A DNA stretch of 64,000 bases, taken from Nephromyces sp. MM_2019 (lineage: Eukaryota; Apicomplexa; Aconoidasida; Nephromycida). The notes under the pieces were generated by a model, which saw nothing but the letters and a program-made list of their open reading frames with translations, made no database searches and was not told where the DNA came from. This document shows positions 11,701-24,049 of this stretch, in pieces; positions within the stretch are counted from its first letter, which is position 1, and every line of letters begins with the position of its first letter. Location of the stretch: contig JADHZB010001958.1 of assembly GCA_015657535.1 (NCBI GenBank), forward strand, positions 1 through 64,000, written 5' to 3'. Both the position numbers and the translations under genes were made by a program.

Positions 11701-14700
11701 ACCAAAGAAAAAAGTCTAAAAGAAAATCAAATTCAGAAATCGCATCAAACTTTGACCTTGATCATGTAAAATCAATGCTGGAAAGTCTAAATATATTGGT
11801 GAGTTTCAAGTTAGGAACAAATAATTTCGATGAATTTTAGTTCCTATACCGAATTTTTTGGGACATGATGGCTACTATAAACTTTTTTCCCGGTGTAGGA
11901 CTATTGCTTATTCCAAATGAATTCAATGATTGGAATCTTGTCGATTGAACAATTTATAACTCTTTACTCAATCCTTATACCATCGCTTGATTTGAGAATT
12001 ACTAAAAGTGCAACACAAGAGACTTTATCACTACAGGCCTTGCTTCTAGCTAAAGTATTTATTATATTACATATTAATTTATAACTTATTGATGGAACTA
12101 ATAATTTCATTTAGAAACTGGGTTTGAGTAAAACTGAATACCAAGTTGGAAAGACCTTAATGTTTTTCGATAGAAAGGCCCTTACAGGACTCGAATATAG
12201 GTTAGTTCAAGGGTAAGTGACTATAAACTTACTTATATAGTTATTTTTAATTCCTTCAAAGTCGATCAAACTTCTTGAGAAGAGCAATACCAGCGGTTAG
12301 AATAATACAGAACAATTTGGGCCACTTAAAATTAAGAAAATTATTAAAAAAACTACATTGGATCTCAATTCGATTACAAAGCAATCTACGAAGGCTTATA
12401 TATCAACATCACCAAAATACCACCATGAAGGATAAATTTATATTATTTGGTTTTTCGATTTTTGCTAATGAAATTTTGAAATATCAGAACACTGCCGTAA
12501 CTCATGAATTGATAGGGAGAATGGAAAGAAAGTAATCTAATACAATATAAATGTGTTACACCCACTTAATATTTTTTATAGATATATAAGATACGAATAA
12601 GAGCTAATACAAGTTTCATAACTCCGTAATTGACACCTCAAAGTTGAATGCAATCTTTTATTAGGTATAAAAAACACGAAATTACAGTTTTAAAACATGC
12701 TTCAGCTGTACTGATTCAATCTTGGTGGCGTTCTATTTTAGCACAAAAAAAAAAGACACGTCAAAAGCTTGATAATTTGAAAACTTTAGCTAGTATAATC
12801 ATTCAGGTAGAATTCTCAGATATAACAATTTTGTTTTGAAATACCTTAAAGATTATCAATTATAGAATTCCTGTCGTCGATATAAAGCTCAAAGTATAAT
12901 TGTAGAGATCTTAGCACTTGAAATAATCCCTATAAAAGCAGCTACTAAGATCCAATCTCATGTCAGAAGGTTAAATGATGAAAATCTAAACTTTAAATTA
13001 TAATGAGTATTTGATTTATTGGAAATTTCAAATAATTAAATTTCAAAATATTTTAGATGGATTTCACAAAGATGGTATGAAAAGATAAGAGGGATTAATA
13101 TGGCAATTTTGTCGATTAAAAGAAAGGGATCAAAACTTCTCGCTTTAAAGGAGTTCTTGAACTTCAAACCGATAATGAAAAAAACTAAAACTATGCGTGA
13201 CTTAATAAGGTTTAATTAATATGTCACTATAAATTCTATATAATAAAATAAGCAATTAATAATGTAATTATAATTACCATTAATTTTTTCAAAGAATACA
13301 AAGGGACATGCCAAGAAATATAGTAAAAGTTCAAAGCTTCTTCCGGATGATTTTCATCAAAAATCAATATCAAGCAATTAGAAAATCAACATTATACCTT
13401 CAGAGTATTTGCCACAGAAATATAGAACAAGTACTTATCTAGCAAAAATTAATTTACGTACGTTCTTTAATATTATTATTATTCATTTATAGGCCAAATA
13501 TTTGAAAATCATCCAGAGTATAAATTTATTGCAATCATGGTGGAGGACTTATAGAAAACTAAGCAAATTAGAGATAAAATGTGTACAATCAAAAGTTGTA
13601 AAAAAGAGCAAGGTTAATTTTCTTTATTTTGAATAACTGAAACGTTTCATTTTAATTAGACATTTCGATCTTTAAAACCATGATCCGGTTTCTATACTCA
13701 GGAAGGACTCAATTTTTCTTTCCAACAAGAAATGATTTCTTTTAATCTACTTCAAACACAGCTTTTAGTATATCAAGGGTTTTTTATGAATTATTCAAAA
13801 GCTTTAAGAGGAAATTATGAATTCTTGCAATTTGTAAATTTCAAAGTATGCTTATTATTTTGACTCGTGTTTTGAAATCAATCATTACAAATTACTGTAC
13901 TTTCGCTAGATTTATAAAGATTTTCGAGAACAATATTCTTGCACTTGGGCTTACCCTTTGTATTGTTTGATAAATAGAATAGATCAAAAGTCACGAAGTG
14001 AAAGTGATGCACATCAGAGAAGGGAAAACAAAGTTGCACCAATTAAGGTTATTTTTAAAATCATAGATTTCCTTAACAAATAAAATAACAAAATAAATTA
14101 AGAACAGATTGATATGCTAGCGATAGGTGGACATCACAGCCTTATTCTTATCAAGCAAAGGATGCTGAGTGACGCTTCAGAGTCTAATGATGATGAGCAA
14201 TTTCGTGGCGAAAGAAAAGTAATAGAAAATGATATAGGCTAAAGACCTTACAATTTCCAATTATGTTCCCTGTGTATAGTTTATATTGCTTTAAATTATA
14301 ACGTTGAGTTCCAGGCACATAATTTATAATAATTATATCAATGGTTTTTAGGTATTTAAGTATGTTAATTATGTATATGCCTGGGGTTGGAATGATAAAG
14401 GTCAATTAGGTGATGCTTCCGTAGAAACCAGTGCACCTGCAACATTGATAAAGAAAAAAATAAATTTTATCGATCAACAATTCAAAGAGAGAATATGTGA
14501 AACCACAGGTCAAAATAATTACCAAAACTTACTAGAGCAGGGCTAATAATATAATTGAATCTTTTACAGGAAAAATTCGTCTAGAATTAATATATTGGCA
14601 CAACTACTCATCCTCTATAATATGGATAGGAGCAGGAGATGATCATTGTATGGCAATTAGTCGGAATGGATTAGCTTTCTCATGGGGAGACAATTCTATG

Positions 14701-16568
14701 GGCCAATGTGGTCAAGGGCATCGGCTCATGAGGATTTACGAGCCCAAAGTTATTGAATATTTCCGTGAAAATGATTTATCTGCATCAAGGTAATACTTTT
14801 ATAGTTCTAACCTAACGAAATTTTTGATATGGCACTTAACTGATGCTAAACATACATCATATAGTGGGGCAATTGGACGACAACATGCATCTATAATTAC
14901 TCAAGATGGCAAACCATATATATGGGGCGCTAATGCTTATGTGAATCTCAAAATCTATCCTGACGATGCTCATTTTTATGAACCATCATTAATTCCTGGA
15001 ATCTTAAATAGGAGAGCTATACAAGTTATTGATATTAAGTTTCATAATTTTCCCAATCGAGAGTTTTCATAGCTTTTTTAAATTTGAATTCTAAATAATA
15101 ATAACAGGTTTGTTGTGGTACTGGATTTAACATGGTGCGAGTTAGCATTGATAGTGGAATATACGTTTGGGGTAGGAATGACTGTGGACAGATTGCAATA
15201 AAAGAAAGCTTTTGTGACATACCAAAGTTTCTTTGCATTGAAAATTCCCTTACTAATAAACTGAGAGTAGAAAAACTTGCAATTGGATCTGACTTTGCGG
15301 TAGCATGTTTAGGGGGAATTTCAAGTAAGATTTATGCCTGGGGATTGCTCAAAATTTATGAGGAACCCAAAAGCGAAAAGGAAAATGAGGTATTTCAAAT
15401 AAGTTTTACAAAGATTTTGTTAATTCTTAAATGGAAAGCTTGTGAACTTAAATTACAAATTTTTAAAGATTATTTAACTCTTTTTCTACCCAGAAAAAAC
15501 CTAAGTTGCATATTAACAATCCATTTGCTATTAAAGCTGCAAAAAAAGCAGCACCAAAAGAAAAAACAAAAAAAGAATTACTCGATTTAAATTACAAATC
15601 TTGGTTAAAAAAGGCATTTCGTGAGCCGATTATTGTGTATCATGATTTATGGCAGGATGACAAATTTATAGACGTGACTGTTACAAATGATGAAATAATG
15701 GTTACTTAGCAATAAGATTATTTTTTATCTAGGAACGAAAATATTTGTAGCTAAAATGATCAAAAATTTAAACAGGTTCTAAATTCTAAAGGATATGTAT
15801 TTGGAATGAGCTATTTCGAGCTTGCATGGATAAAAATATCAAATAATTTTGATTTGAGCAACATAGTTGCTGAAAATGAAAAGGATGATGCTACTCAAAG
15901 CAAAAAAGATTTTATAGATTCAATCATAAGTAAAGACAGTCTCGAGCCAACTTTGTTTAGCTACAGAAAGTTAAGGTTAGCCTCAGGTTAAATCTCTGTA
16001 AATATACAAGTGACTTGATGTATCATGTTGTGACTATATATCTTAACACACCACTTTGATTATTGCTTATCAATGCTTTGACGACAAGGTCAAATTATAG
16101 TTCATTTTAACTTCAGACCACATTGTATGCAAGCAATATCTGTTACGGGTACATATAATCCAATCTCTTGTGGCTTATTAAGTGTTAAGCATGTAAAAGC
16201 TACATCTTCTAAAATTAAGGAATTCACTAAGCATGGCGAACAAAAATTAGTGCATCAAACTCTAACAGGTAGAAAGAAATTAATTATAAAAAAAGCCAAC
16301 AATCATGACTCAAATTTAAAAAAAATTTGCTTTCACAAAGGAGATATAGTTCAACTACCTGTTAAATCAATAAAGAAACAACCGGTAGATGAACAAGAAT
16401 ATTCACACATGTCTCTAAAGCCTTCTACCAAGGTATTATTTGGTATTCATATTGAATGTTGAAATACTTTTATTATAACATTTATAGACGTATAAAGCAC
16501 TTCCTGATTCTAAACTTGACCAAGATTTATCACCAGATCCTAAACTTATCAAAAACATGCGCATATAA
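8758..16568 (+). CDS. Myosin-like protein with degenerate motor, IQ motifs and RCC1 tail
   Basis: About 1,821 residues from 32 exons: 8758-8984, 9043-9439, 9496-9686, 9744-9948, 10010-10094, 10158-10309, 10384-10550, 10613-10746, 10787-11004, 11083-11116, 11197-11301, 11379-11524, 11589-11798, 11899-12054, 12115-12212, 12262-12531, 12665-12806, 12866-12969, 13057-13209, 13295-13430, 13493-13612, 13702-13845, 13910-14047, 14108-14218, 14352-14508, 14570-14789, 14865-15024, 15108-15389, 15494-15700, 15776-15975, 16117-16432, 16488-16568. Every join keeps frame. The motor fold is followed by the converter EYQVGKT (~residue 820), about six IQ motifs (850-1130) and 5-6 RCC1 blades (~1288-1640; e.g. 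YAWGWNDKGQLG, YVWGRNDCGQ). At the P-loop position GESGAGKT is GEMGASHQ (~181). Switch I is lost around LNFGH (~240). Switch II DxxGFE is NLGYDF (~482). This implies no normal ATPase, so a scaffold or light-chain-binding role is inferred. Exact ends of exons 16/17 and 27/28 are the least certain. Confidence 0.9.
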
Positions 16569-17833
16569 TTATGAAAGAAATTCAATCAAAAAGCCTTTTT
16601 TATCTTATCGTTTTCTTTTGTTTCAAATCTAAACATAAATTTCAAAATTTATTAATTGAATATATGATTTGAAATTTTCAAATGGATTTCATAAAACATG
16701 CTTCTTTCAATAGGTTATGAATACTTATAGAATAAGACTTTTTAATCGACAATTATAATTTTTTACAGAATCCCCTAGATTATTTACCATCATTCATCAA
16801 CCTCAATCAACCTATCATTTTCCATTCTATATATATTGTAATAAAATTTCTATGTTTAAGTTAAGGAGTGTGCCTTTAAATCAAAAAGACAGACATAGCA
16901 TTACCATCCCTAAGAATGAATAGATCTAAAATTAATTATGTTAATTTCTTTAAATTTTCCTAAGCATTTAGCTTATGAGAATTAATTAAAAAAGTCATTG
17001 AACTACATTATCTTGATTTAATTTCTTTCTTATCTGAATATCTTTAGAGAACTCATTCATAATAGCTCACTGATAAAATTAAGTTCACTTTTAAAACATC
17101 CAAGTGTAAAGAACATAGGAAAAAAGCCAACTTGATAACATCTTGAGGCTTTCTAGTTTGAAAATAATACAGCGCTAACTTTTGTCTTTATGTAACAACG
17201 CTTGTACATATCTACTTAACATAAAGCGTAAAAAAATAAATATTTATCAAAGGTATGGTGTATGGAATCAGAATTGTTTCTAAGATAAATGGGTATTATA
17301 ATCTGAACTAATCTAAAGGATAAAAATACTTATTGCTTATTAGAATTATAAGCCATCAAAGTGTCTGAAACCTTTCAAGGATAGAATCATCCACAAAATA
17401 TTTATATATCTAGATCATTTCAATCTCATAATAGCAAGATACAAAAATCCTAGCTATGTTTTTAAGAAGTATGAAATGGCGTTATTTAATTGAATAAAAT
17501 ATCTAGGAAATATATTTATTTGGTTTTATAATCTTATGTTCAATTAATTGTATTTGGTACTTTTATTTATTGAACTAGGGCTTAAGTTTAAATACATATC
17601 CAAAGCAGTTTCGAATCTTAATTTTATTGGATGAGTCTTGTAGCTAATCTCTTATATTTTTAAGAATCAAAAGAATGCAAGACTAGTTAAAATAAACTTT
17701 GAAGCTTATTTATAAATTTACCTTTTACATAATATTTAAATTTTACTCATTGAAATTAGAAGACGAAAATTCTTTAACATAATATACTATTAATCAGTTT
17801 TTCTATAAAGTAGATAGGTTTGTTAATTATTTC
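16569..17833. other. Intergenic spacer, nothing recognised
   Basis: AT-rich unique sequence between two + strand genes. No RNA gene or repeat seen; it presumably holds the 3' UTR of the myosin-like gene and the promoter of the next gene. Confidence 0.5.
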
Positions 17834-19178
17834 ATGTCAGGAAAAAAGCTTTGGTTACTGCCTAATTTTCTACAAGTAAGCTGTTTTATTGGAAATCTAT
17901 ATTAAAAAATAATTAAATAATAATAATTCACCCTTCATAGCTTGAGAGCAATATCAATGAAAACAATTCTATTTAAAAATGTTGCTTTTGAAAGTACCGT
18001 TTAATTTTCTTACATACCAAATATGAACTCGATTTATCTAGGAATAAGTCAACCAAAAATAGATTAACCAAATGGTACATAATGTACGCTGAGGACATAA
18101 CGAAAGGTGTTAATGAGCAGAATCTAGTAAAAGAAAAATCTTGTCTTGTGAATTTACTTAGGTTATTACATCATGCATTACCTCAATGGGCAGGTGATAA
18201 TAAGAGCTCTTTTGCGTATATAGTTTAAAAACTAACAAGATTTTCAATTATAAAAAAGATGTTATTGATATATATTCTATTCATCAGGTCATGATTCTAA
18301 TTATAATTTTCATTTCGGGGCAGTTATGGACGCTTCTGATAAAAATCATCTCAGAAAATATCAATGTGTTATCAATATCGTTGAGAAAATCAGTCTTAAA
18401 GATTATAACGAAATTCAATTTAATATCCAAGTAAAATAAATACCTTATGTGCTGAAAAATTGGACTTATTAAGTAAATTTATAACTTGAAATCCTTATAG
18501 GGTGCAATACGAGAATTAGATCATATTAGGTATAATAGTAAGGTGCCAGGGGAGCCTTCTCAACAATTCAAAGATGGTTTTAAGCTTACTGAAGACAATT
18601 CCGAGTATAATTTCAATGTTACTGCAAGAATTGTGACTCGCAATGAGGAAGTTCGAAGCTCACTGGATTTGTTAACCAGCCAACAGGAATCGAGTGAAAA
18701 CCAAAAGTTATCTGATCAAAATCATAAGGAACGCTCAAAAAAATACGGTGTGGATATAGAAAAAAATACAATTTTGGCCGAAGTGAGCGTGAGGGATAAT
18801 AGAGAAGATCGTGTAGATTTGATTGGAGAATATATAAAAGTTGGCAATGTAGGTTGTATATGTCAAGATGACAAAAAATGTAATATTAAGGGTCAATATA
18901 TTTCCTAGGAAGATTCAGGTGGATACGAGCACCCGGAGTCTACTGAGTATGATAGGAAAAGGAATAATGAAGGTACTCCTGAAGGATGTGACAATACATT
19001 GTTAACGAAATTGCATTCCAAGATCCCAAAAGATTATAATAAAGATCAAAACCACAGTATGTGAAAATTTTGTATTTTAATTAGTATAATATTGCTTAAA
19101 AGTTTTTGTTTATAAGTTGAAGGTTTAGGAGAGAAATCATTTCAAGTTTTCACCACTGGGTATGAATCTGGGGATTAG
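17834..19178 (+). CDS. Hypothetical protein, possible OB-fold near the N-terminal half
   Basis: Not recognised with confidence. Proposed exons: 17834-17875, 17995-18193, 18288-18430, 18501-18848, 18909-19056, 19117-19178, giving about 313 residues ending in a TAG stop. Frames join at all GT-AG sites. An in-frame TAG at 18904-18906 is removed if 18849-18908 is an intron (an alternative donor lies at 18840). The segment FGAVMDAS...LRKYQCVINIV in exon 3 resembles the first strands of the telomere end-binding OB fold (TEBP-alpha/Pot1 N-terminal family). The rest of that fold is not evident, so this is a weak suggestion. The C-terminal half is charged and low in hydrophobic residues. The start MSGKKLW was chosen because it is followed by a perfect gtaagc donor. 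Confidence 0.6.
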
Positions 19179-20225
19179 AATTCCAAATATCTAAGCGTAA
19201 AAGAGTTGCTCAATCTGGCTATAAAAAAATTTGAAAATAAATAAAATAAATTCTAATCACATCCAATCAAGGGAGGAGGCTTTCGCTAAATCTTATTCAG
19301 TATGTGAGATTTAGGCTTGATGTTGCCGTTTAAAGTTTAAAGCTTTTATAACTCTGCTCATGGATATTTCAGAAACCTATAATAATTAGCTTAGTAGAAA
19401 TGTTTATGAAATAAAACACGATTTATATTTATCATATCGAGCTCAATATGTAAAAGATATTCAATACATATATTACATACTAGTATACCTGCCTAATAGG
19501 CATAAAATACGTCGCTAAGCTGGAATAAAACATTCTTCATACCATGATTTTCCCTCGTCCTAACTAGAGGCAAAAATGAGTTTTTGGCTCCAATTTCGAT
19601 CAGGCAGGAAAGCAAGTTTTGTTGATAAAGCCTTTCAAGTAGCGACTTCGAGTGTTAAAGAAATAGAACTTGAAGCAATCCAGATAAACAAACATAATCT
19701 TGGTAATTTCATGAAGATAAATTCTTAAAACGTATACGGGTTAAAAATTCGGTAGAATGCAGCTGTCAACATATCCTTTCATTTAAGTATAAAAAAAATA
19801 TTTGTTAGGTGTTATCTAAAGAGTACTTTTAAATAAGAAAATAAAAACCTTTCTTTGAAATTTATAAAACAATTAGTACTAATTTAAATTCAGGATTTCT
19901 TTAGAATGAATGTTTTTGTTTGCGTTTATAAAACGCTAAAATATAACTCATTAAAGTATTGAAACCATCTAGCTTGCACTTTATAACAGTATATACTAAA
20001 AATTTATATTAATTTTGTTTTTAAAATAACTCACTATATATTTTTTAAAGCTAGCATTTAAAGGAATCCTGAGTGTTGATGTTAAATAAAAAATTATTTG
20101 AGTAGCAATGCTGATTTCTGGTGATTTAATGGCATGCTGTTCATCATATATGATCTCTTGGTAGATGAAGAAAGTTTAAATTATGAAATGTTTTTGTAGA
20201 AAAAGAAAATTTTTAGATGGGTATG
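19179..20225. other. Spacer between convergent genes
   Basis: AT-rich sequence. Apart from the possible 50-codon frame at 19576 nothing was recognised. Confidence 0.45.
19576..19728 (+). CDS. Possible small protein or first exon (50 codons)
   Basis: Open frame MSFWLQFRSGRK... ending at TAA, rich in charged residues and with normal composition for this contig. A GT donor-like site (gtaattt) lies within it, so it may be the first exon of a gene whose other exons I could not find before the convergent YJU2 gene. Coding status is uncertain. Confidence 0.25.
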   Translation: MSFWLQFRSGRKASFVDKAFQVATSSVKEIELEAIQINKHNLGNFMKINS

Positions 20226-21620
20226 TTATGGGGATTCATCAGATGATTGATAACCACCTAGGAGTATGTTCGTCAATACATGTTTCTCTGTAGTATCTGT
20301 AGGGGCAGGACGCTTCTTTTTCACATTTAGTTTTGTTGTATTCGATTCAAGTGAATTTAAATCTTTAAAAAATGAATTGCTGCCTGTCTTTGCTGAATTC
20401 CAGTTTCTAGATAGAGGATCTACATATTCCTTACTATTTTTAAAAGATTTTTCATGGTCATTGATAAGGTTATCACTATCAGATGAAGAATGATACTCGG
20501 AGGATTCGCCTTTTATGTCCTTATTCAGGATTGCAAGTTTGAATTCTTCAAGCTCTTCATAGTCCTTTGAGTCATTCTTCATTTCATTTTTAGATTCTTG
20601 GGAGCGTTTTAAGTATTCGAGAGTAGCATCGGATACCTTGTTTATGTCAACAAATTGTCTATTTAGCTGACGGATTTCATCCAATTCTTCAAGAGTTTTT
20701 AGTTCACGCTGAGTGTTGTAGGTTTTAACCTCAATTTGTTTCATTCTATCATCTTTTAAGTCCTCATCCTGAGAGATTTTAAAGAGTGGTATATAAAGTA
20801 AAATTAAGTGTACGCTTACTTTCAAGAGGATTGCTCAAATTTTAGGATATAACAATGGTGTACCAAAATGTATTGGCGCTTCAGAACACCATAGTGTAAA
20901 AGGGGTAAAAAATAAAAATAAAAAACGTCTTATGGAAAATTTCAATTCCAGAAGTAACAAAAATCTCACCTTTTGTTGCTGAATTGTTTCTTGAGCTCTT
21001 TCATTATCCCTAGCTGCATCATAAGTCCTAGTACCTCCAAACTCCAAAGTGTAGTCACCATTTTTTGGATCAGTTTTGAAGGCAATCTCATTACGGCAGT
21101 TTGGGCAGCGACCATAGAATCTCCAAATCTCTATCCCAAGGTAATCCTCACCATCTATTTTCTCCGCCCTTGAGTTAAATTTTGTCCCAACATAGGTGAA
21201 TTCAGAGCAAGCGTCACAACAAATGGTAAATGGAAACATCATACGAAAATTAAACTGTTTCTTTGGCTTGACACCTATAGAGAAAACGAACATATGTTTT
21301 TAATATTAGCAGTAAAACTTAATCCGAAAATTGCGATTTATTTGTTAAACAAATTTCTGAATAAGCTACAAAAAAAGGGTAGTATAAAACAATACAATCA
21401 GAATTAATTAAAAAATGCAGTCAGAATCCTCAAGTTCAAAATATATCTTCGAACAGTTTCAAGACTAAGTATTCTATCTATGAAATAAATTAATAATATT
21501 TTAGACTGTCTCACCTTTAACTCTACTGGAAGTATCTTTCAGAAATCGTTTATTCTTCCATAGTTTATCAGGGTCAAAATCTGGAGGGAAGTATTTGTTT
21601 AGAACCTTGCGGTCAGCCAT
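20226..21620 (-). CDS. YJU2: Splicing factor Yju2/CCDC94
   Basis: Spliceosomal step-1 factor that associates with the Prp19/NTC-activated spliceosome and promotes branching. Three exons: 21620-21515, 21274-20970, 20768-20226, encoding about 317 residues. The N-terminus MADRKVLNKYFPPDFDP matches the family start. It is followed by two C-x2-C pairs (CCDAC and CPNC) that form the zinc-binding site, and by the family block around GIEIWRFYGRC, EIAFKTDPKNGDY and GGTRTYDA. The C-terminal third is Ser/Asp/Lys-rich and divergent, as usual in this family. The gene is divergent from the 22.5-kb gene, with about 860 bp between the two starts. Identity is secure; all three exons join in phase. Confidence 0.95.
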
Positions 21621-22483
21621 GTCTGGTAGCTAGCAGAAATAAATACAATGTAGTCGATTAGGATACGTGGATGAAAATATAAAATTTTCAAGACATAGAA
21701 GATGAAAGGTGTCAATTTGGGTCAAAATTGATTTGTAAATAATGGCATGGAGTAGGATGAGTAAATCTTTGATAAGACAAAAGATTTTTTATAAATTTTA
21801 AGGAATAAGTTGTAGAGAGGTGGGGATTGAATTGTATATTTAGGAATATTATGTAATAATTTGAAGGTAGTGAGTTTAATTTGAATATGTATAGGGAGAG
21901 GTCATATCTCAAGACATTAGGTAAGTATATCAATAAATATATTTTGAGGATTGATTAAAATAATTTGAAAAGTGTTAAGCAAGCTATCAAGCAAGTAAAC
22001 GAACAAACTTTCGAGAAAAGATAGTTTCAGAGAGATCAAAGTGTTTATTATGTTATGAAGGAGCTAAGGGCTAAGTAGCAAATGGTGAAGTATACTATGG
22101 AGCAAAGTAAGTTGTAGTATAGTTTATTGAAGTTTCAATTTTGGTCTAAGATCGAACAACTTGAATTTTGTAATATTTTTAAATACAAAGAAAAAACACA
22201 AAAATGTACTATGGCTCGTGCTTTAAAAGCAAATTCATCAGCTATGTGCATATCCTTTCATAAAATGTGTTCAATAAATTTAAGTCAAAACTCAAGTTTT
22301 AAGCTTTTTCTATCATTATATATAAGCGGATGGTTTAATTGAATTGTCTAACTTGAGTGGGTAGTTCAACTTGTAAGCTATTCCAAAACACTCTTTGAAG
22401 GGTAATTTAAAATATTTGTGATATATATATCATATGCCTAAATATAGACTAAACTTGAAATTCATCCTTTTACAAAATTTTCT
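21621..22483. other. Divergent promoter region
   Basis: AT-rich spacer between divergently transcribed YJU2 and the papain-fold-like gene. Short open frames on both strands lack family similarity and splice support. Confidence 0.45.
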
Positions 22484-23713
22484 ATGCAAGGGGGTAACTC
22501 TTTTCAATTCGGTCTGAGACCTCCTAAACTGAGACGACTTATAAACCCATTGATTGCATTTGGTTCAATAACTGCGAGTAGCTGGTTATTTTGGGAATGG
22601 GTATACCGAAAACCTTTTAAAAGAGATTTAAGATTTAGAGAAGCACATTTTAACGGTGAAACAGCATTTTATGGTAAATCATGGGGGTATAGCACTGACT
22701 ATTTAATTGAGCATAGCCTTAAAGAAGGCGATATCTTATTTTTTAGCTACAACTTCAATTCTCTACACCTACATCAAGCAATTACTAAATATATATCAAA
22801 CTCATTTTCGGGAACACATTATGATGAAGTTGGAATAATTCATGTTAAAGATGGCATCAAGTACATATTATCTCTAGGGCCATTTGCCGGTGTTAAGATT
22901 ACACGATACTCTGATAAGCTTGCAACTGCTGATTCAACAACAATCGCTTTACGTCGATTGCAATATGTAAACCCAAATTTACTAGAGAGCTTAAAGAGTT
23001 ACATTGATAAAAATTTAGAAGAATTGAAGCTCAAGAAATTCAGCACTATTTCCACAATATGGTGGAATATCCAAAGAAGACGCACACACTCGGAATATTT
23101 TTCCAAGATTAACAACATGATTGACTTAGAGTGGGACAAAAGAGCCCTTAAAATGATGAACGAGAAGCTTTGTGATTTGGTAAATATAGAAAATGTGGAT
23201 TCAACCACTAAAGATAAAGTGATAAGCACCTCGCAACGTTTTAACAATATAAGTTGGTGGAAAATATCCTTTTTTAACACACCTGATCGATTTCCTCAAA
23301 ACCCAGAAATTGACGTTCTGGTTAATAAAAATCAAAACCTTATAAATTCGATAGAAGCAACTGTATCAAATCTTCGATCACAAAATAATTTCCCTGGCAC
23401 TACTCCTAACATCATATTCAAAAAAGGTGACTTGAAAGGCTTTATAGCATCATACATTAACTCGGTTTTCCTAAAAACTCAAACTCATTCCTCTGCTAGT
23501 TTCATAATCGACATTTTAATTGAATTAGGCCTCTTACCAGCCTTTGTCCCCCCTGTAGCTTGGACTATGAATGACTTAAATTCTATTAAAACTTTATATT
23601 CTAAGGATATGTATGCCTACAAGGAGTATAAAAGCAGTGCCGTACTACCAATTTTTTCTCATCCTTTTTATATTCGCCAAGATGACACTGAGAGACAACT
23701 TAAGCGTCATTAG
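22484..23713 (+). CDS. Membrane-anchored permuted papain-fold-like protein (YiiX-like), probably inactive
   Basis: A 409-residue single-exon gene, unusual in this intron-rich contig. Residues ~19-42 (LINPLIAFGSITASSWLFW) form a likely membrane anchor. The segment GDILFF (~83), then THYDEVGII (~116), LGPFAGVKITRYSDKL and IALRRL follows the order of the permuted NlpC/P60 (YiiX/YaeF-type) papain fold: G-D-hydrophobic, ySHvGi, gVr..pl, v.RL. A late segment HSSASFIIDILIELGLLP fits the usual C-terminal CSel...lGllp block. In those families the catalytic His lies in the ySH/DH motif and the Cys in the CSE block. Here the aligned residues are Glu and Ser, so catalysis looks lost. Assignment to this fold is moderate. 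A purely structural or regulatory membrane protein is the alternative. Confidence 0.7.
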   Translation: MQGGNSFQFGLRPPKLRRLINPLIAFGSITASSWLFWEWVYRKPFKRDLRFREAHFNGETAFYGKSWGYSTDYLIEHSLKEGDILFFSYNFNSLHLHQAITKYISNSFSGTHYDEVGIIHVKDGIKYILSLGPFAGVKITRYSDKLATADSTTIALRRLQYVNPNLLESLKSYIDKNLEELKLKKFSTISTIWWNIQRRRTHSEYFSKINNMIDLEWDKRALKMMNEKLCDLVNIENVDSTTKDKVISTSQRFNNISWWKISFFNTPDRFPQNPEIDVLVNKNQNLINSIEATVSNLRSQNNFPGTTPNIIFKKGDLKGFIASYINSVFLKTQTHSSASFIIDILIELGLLPAFVPPVAWTMNDLNSIKTLYSKDMYAYKEYKSSAVLPIFSHPFYIRQDDTERQLKRH

Positions 23714-24049
23714 TATCCTAGTAAACGAAAATCACCTATCTTAAATTTATAATTGAAACTTTTAAGAAACTTTTGAACACTTAAAAGGTTTAATTTGATA
23801 CTTTTCCCTTAATATCCTGGCTCAATTAATTCATAGAAAGGAATTACACAAACTTGAGCACATTCCTTTTTATTAAAACTTTCATAAATTCAGAGGATAA
23901 AACAAGACAAAACAAATTTGAAGTCTTAATTAAAAAAATTAGAAATATCCATAAACTAAACTGCTTCATTTCTATGCCATAACTTTATGATATTCATTTA
24001 TAGACTTGAAATTCGGCTCATAATACGTGTAGAGAAAAATGCAATCATT
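23714..24049. other. Convergent intergenic spacer
   Basis: AT-rich 336-bp spacer between the 3' ends of two convergent genes. No hairpin, repeat or RNA gene noticed. Confidence 0.5.

Noticed and set aside
18904..18906. In-frame TAG suggesting stop readthrough or codon reassignment
   Set aside because: A 60-nt GT-AG intron (18849-18908) removes it in phase, and TAG serves as the stop of the same gene and of the 22.5-kb gene.
21712..21933. 73-codon reverse frame in the YJU2 upstream region
   Set aside because: AT-driven composition, no conserved motif and no splice partner.
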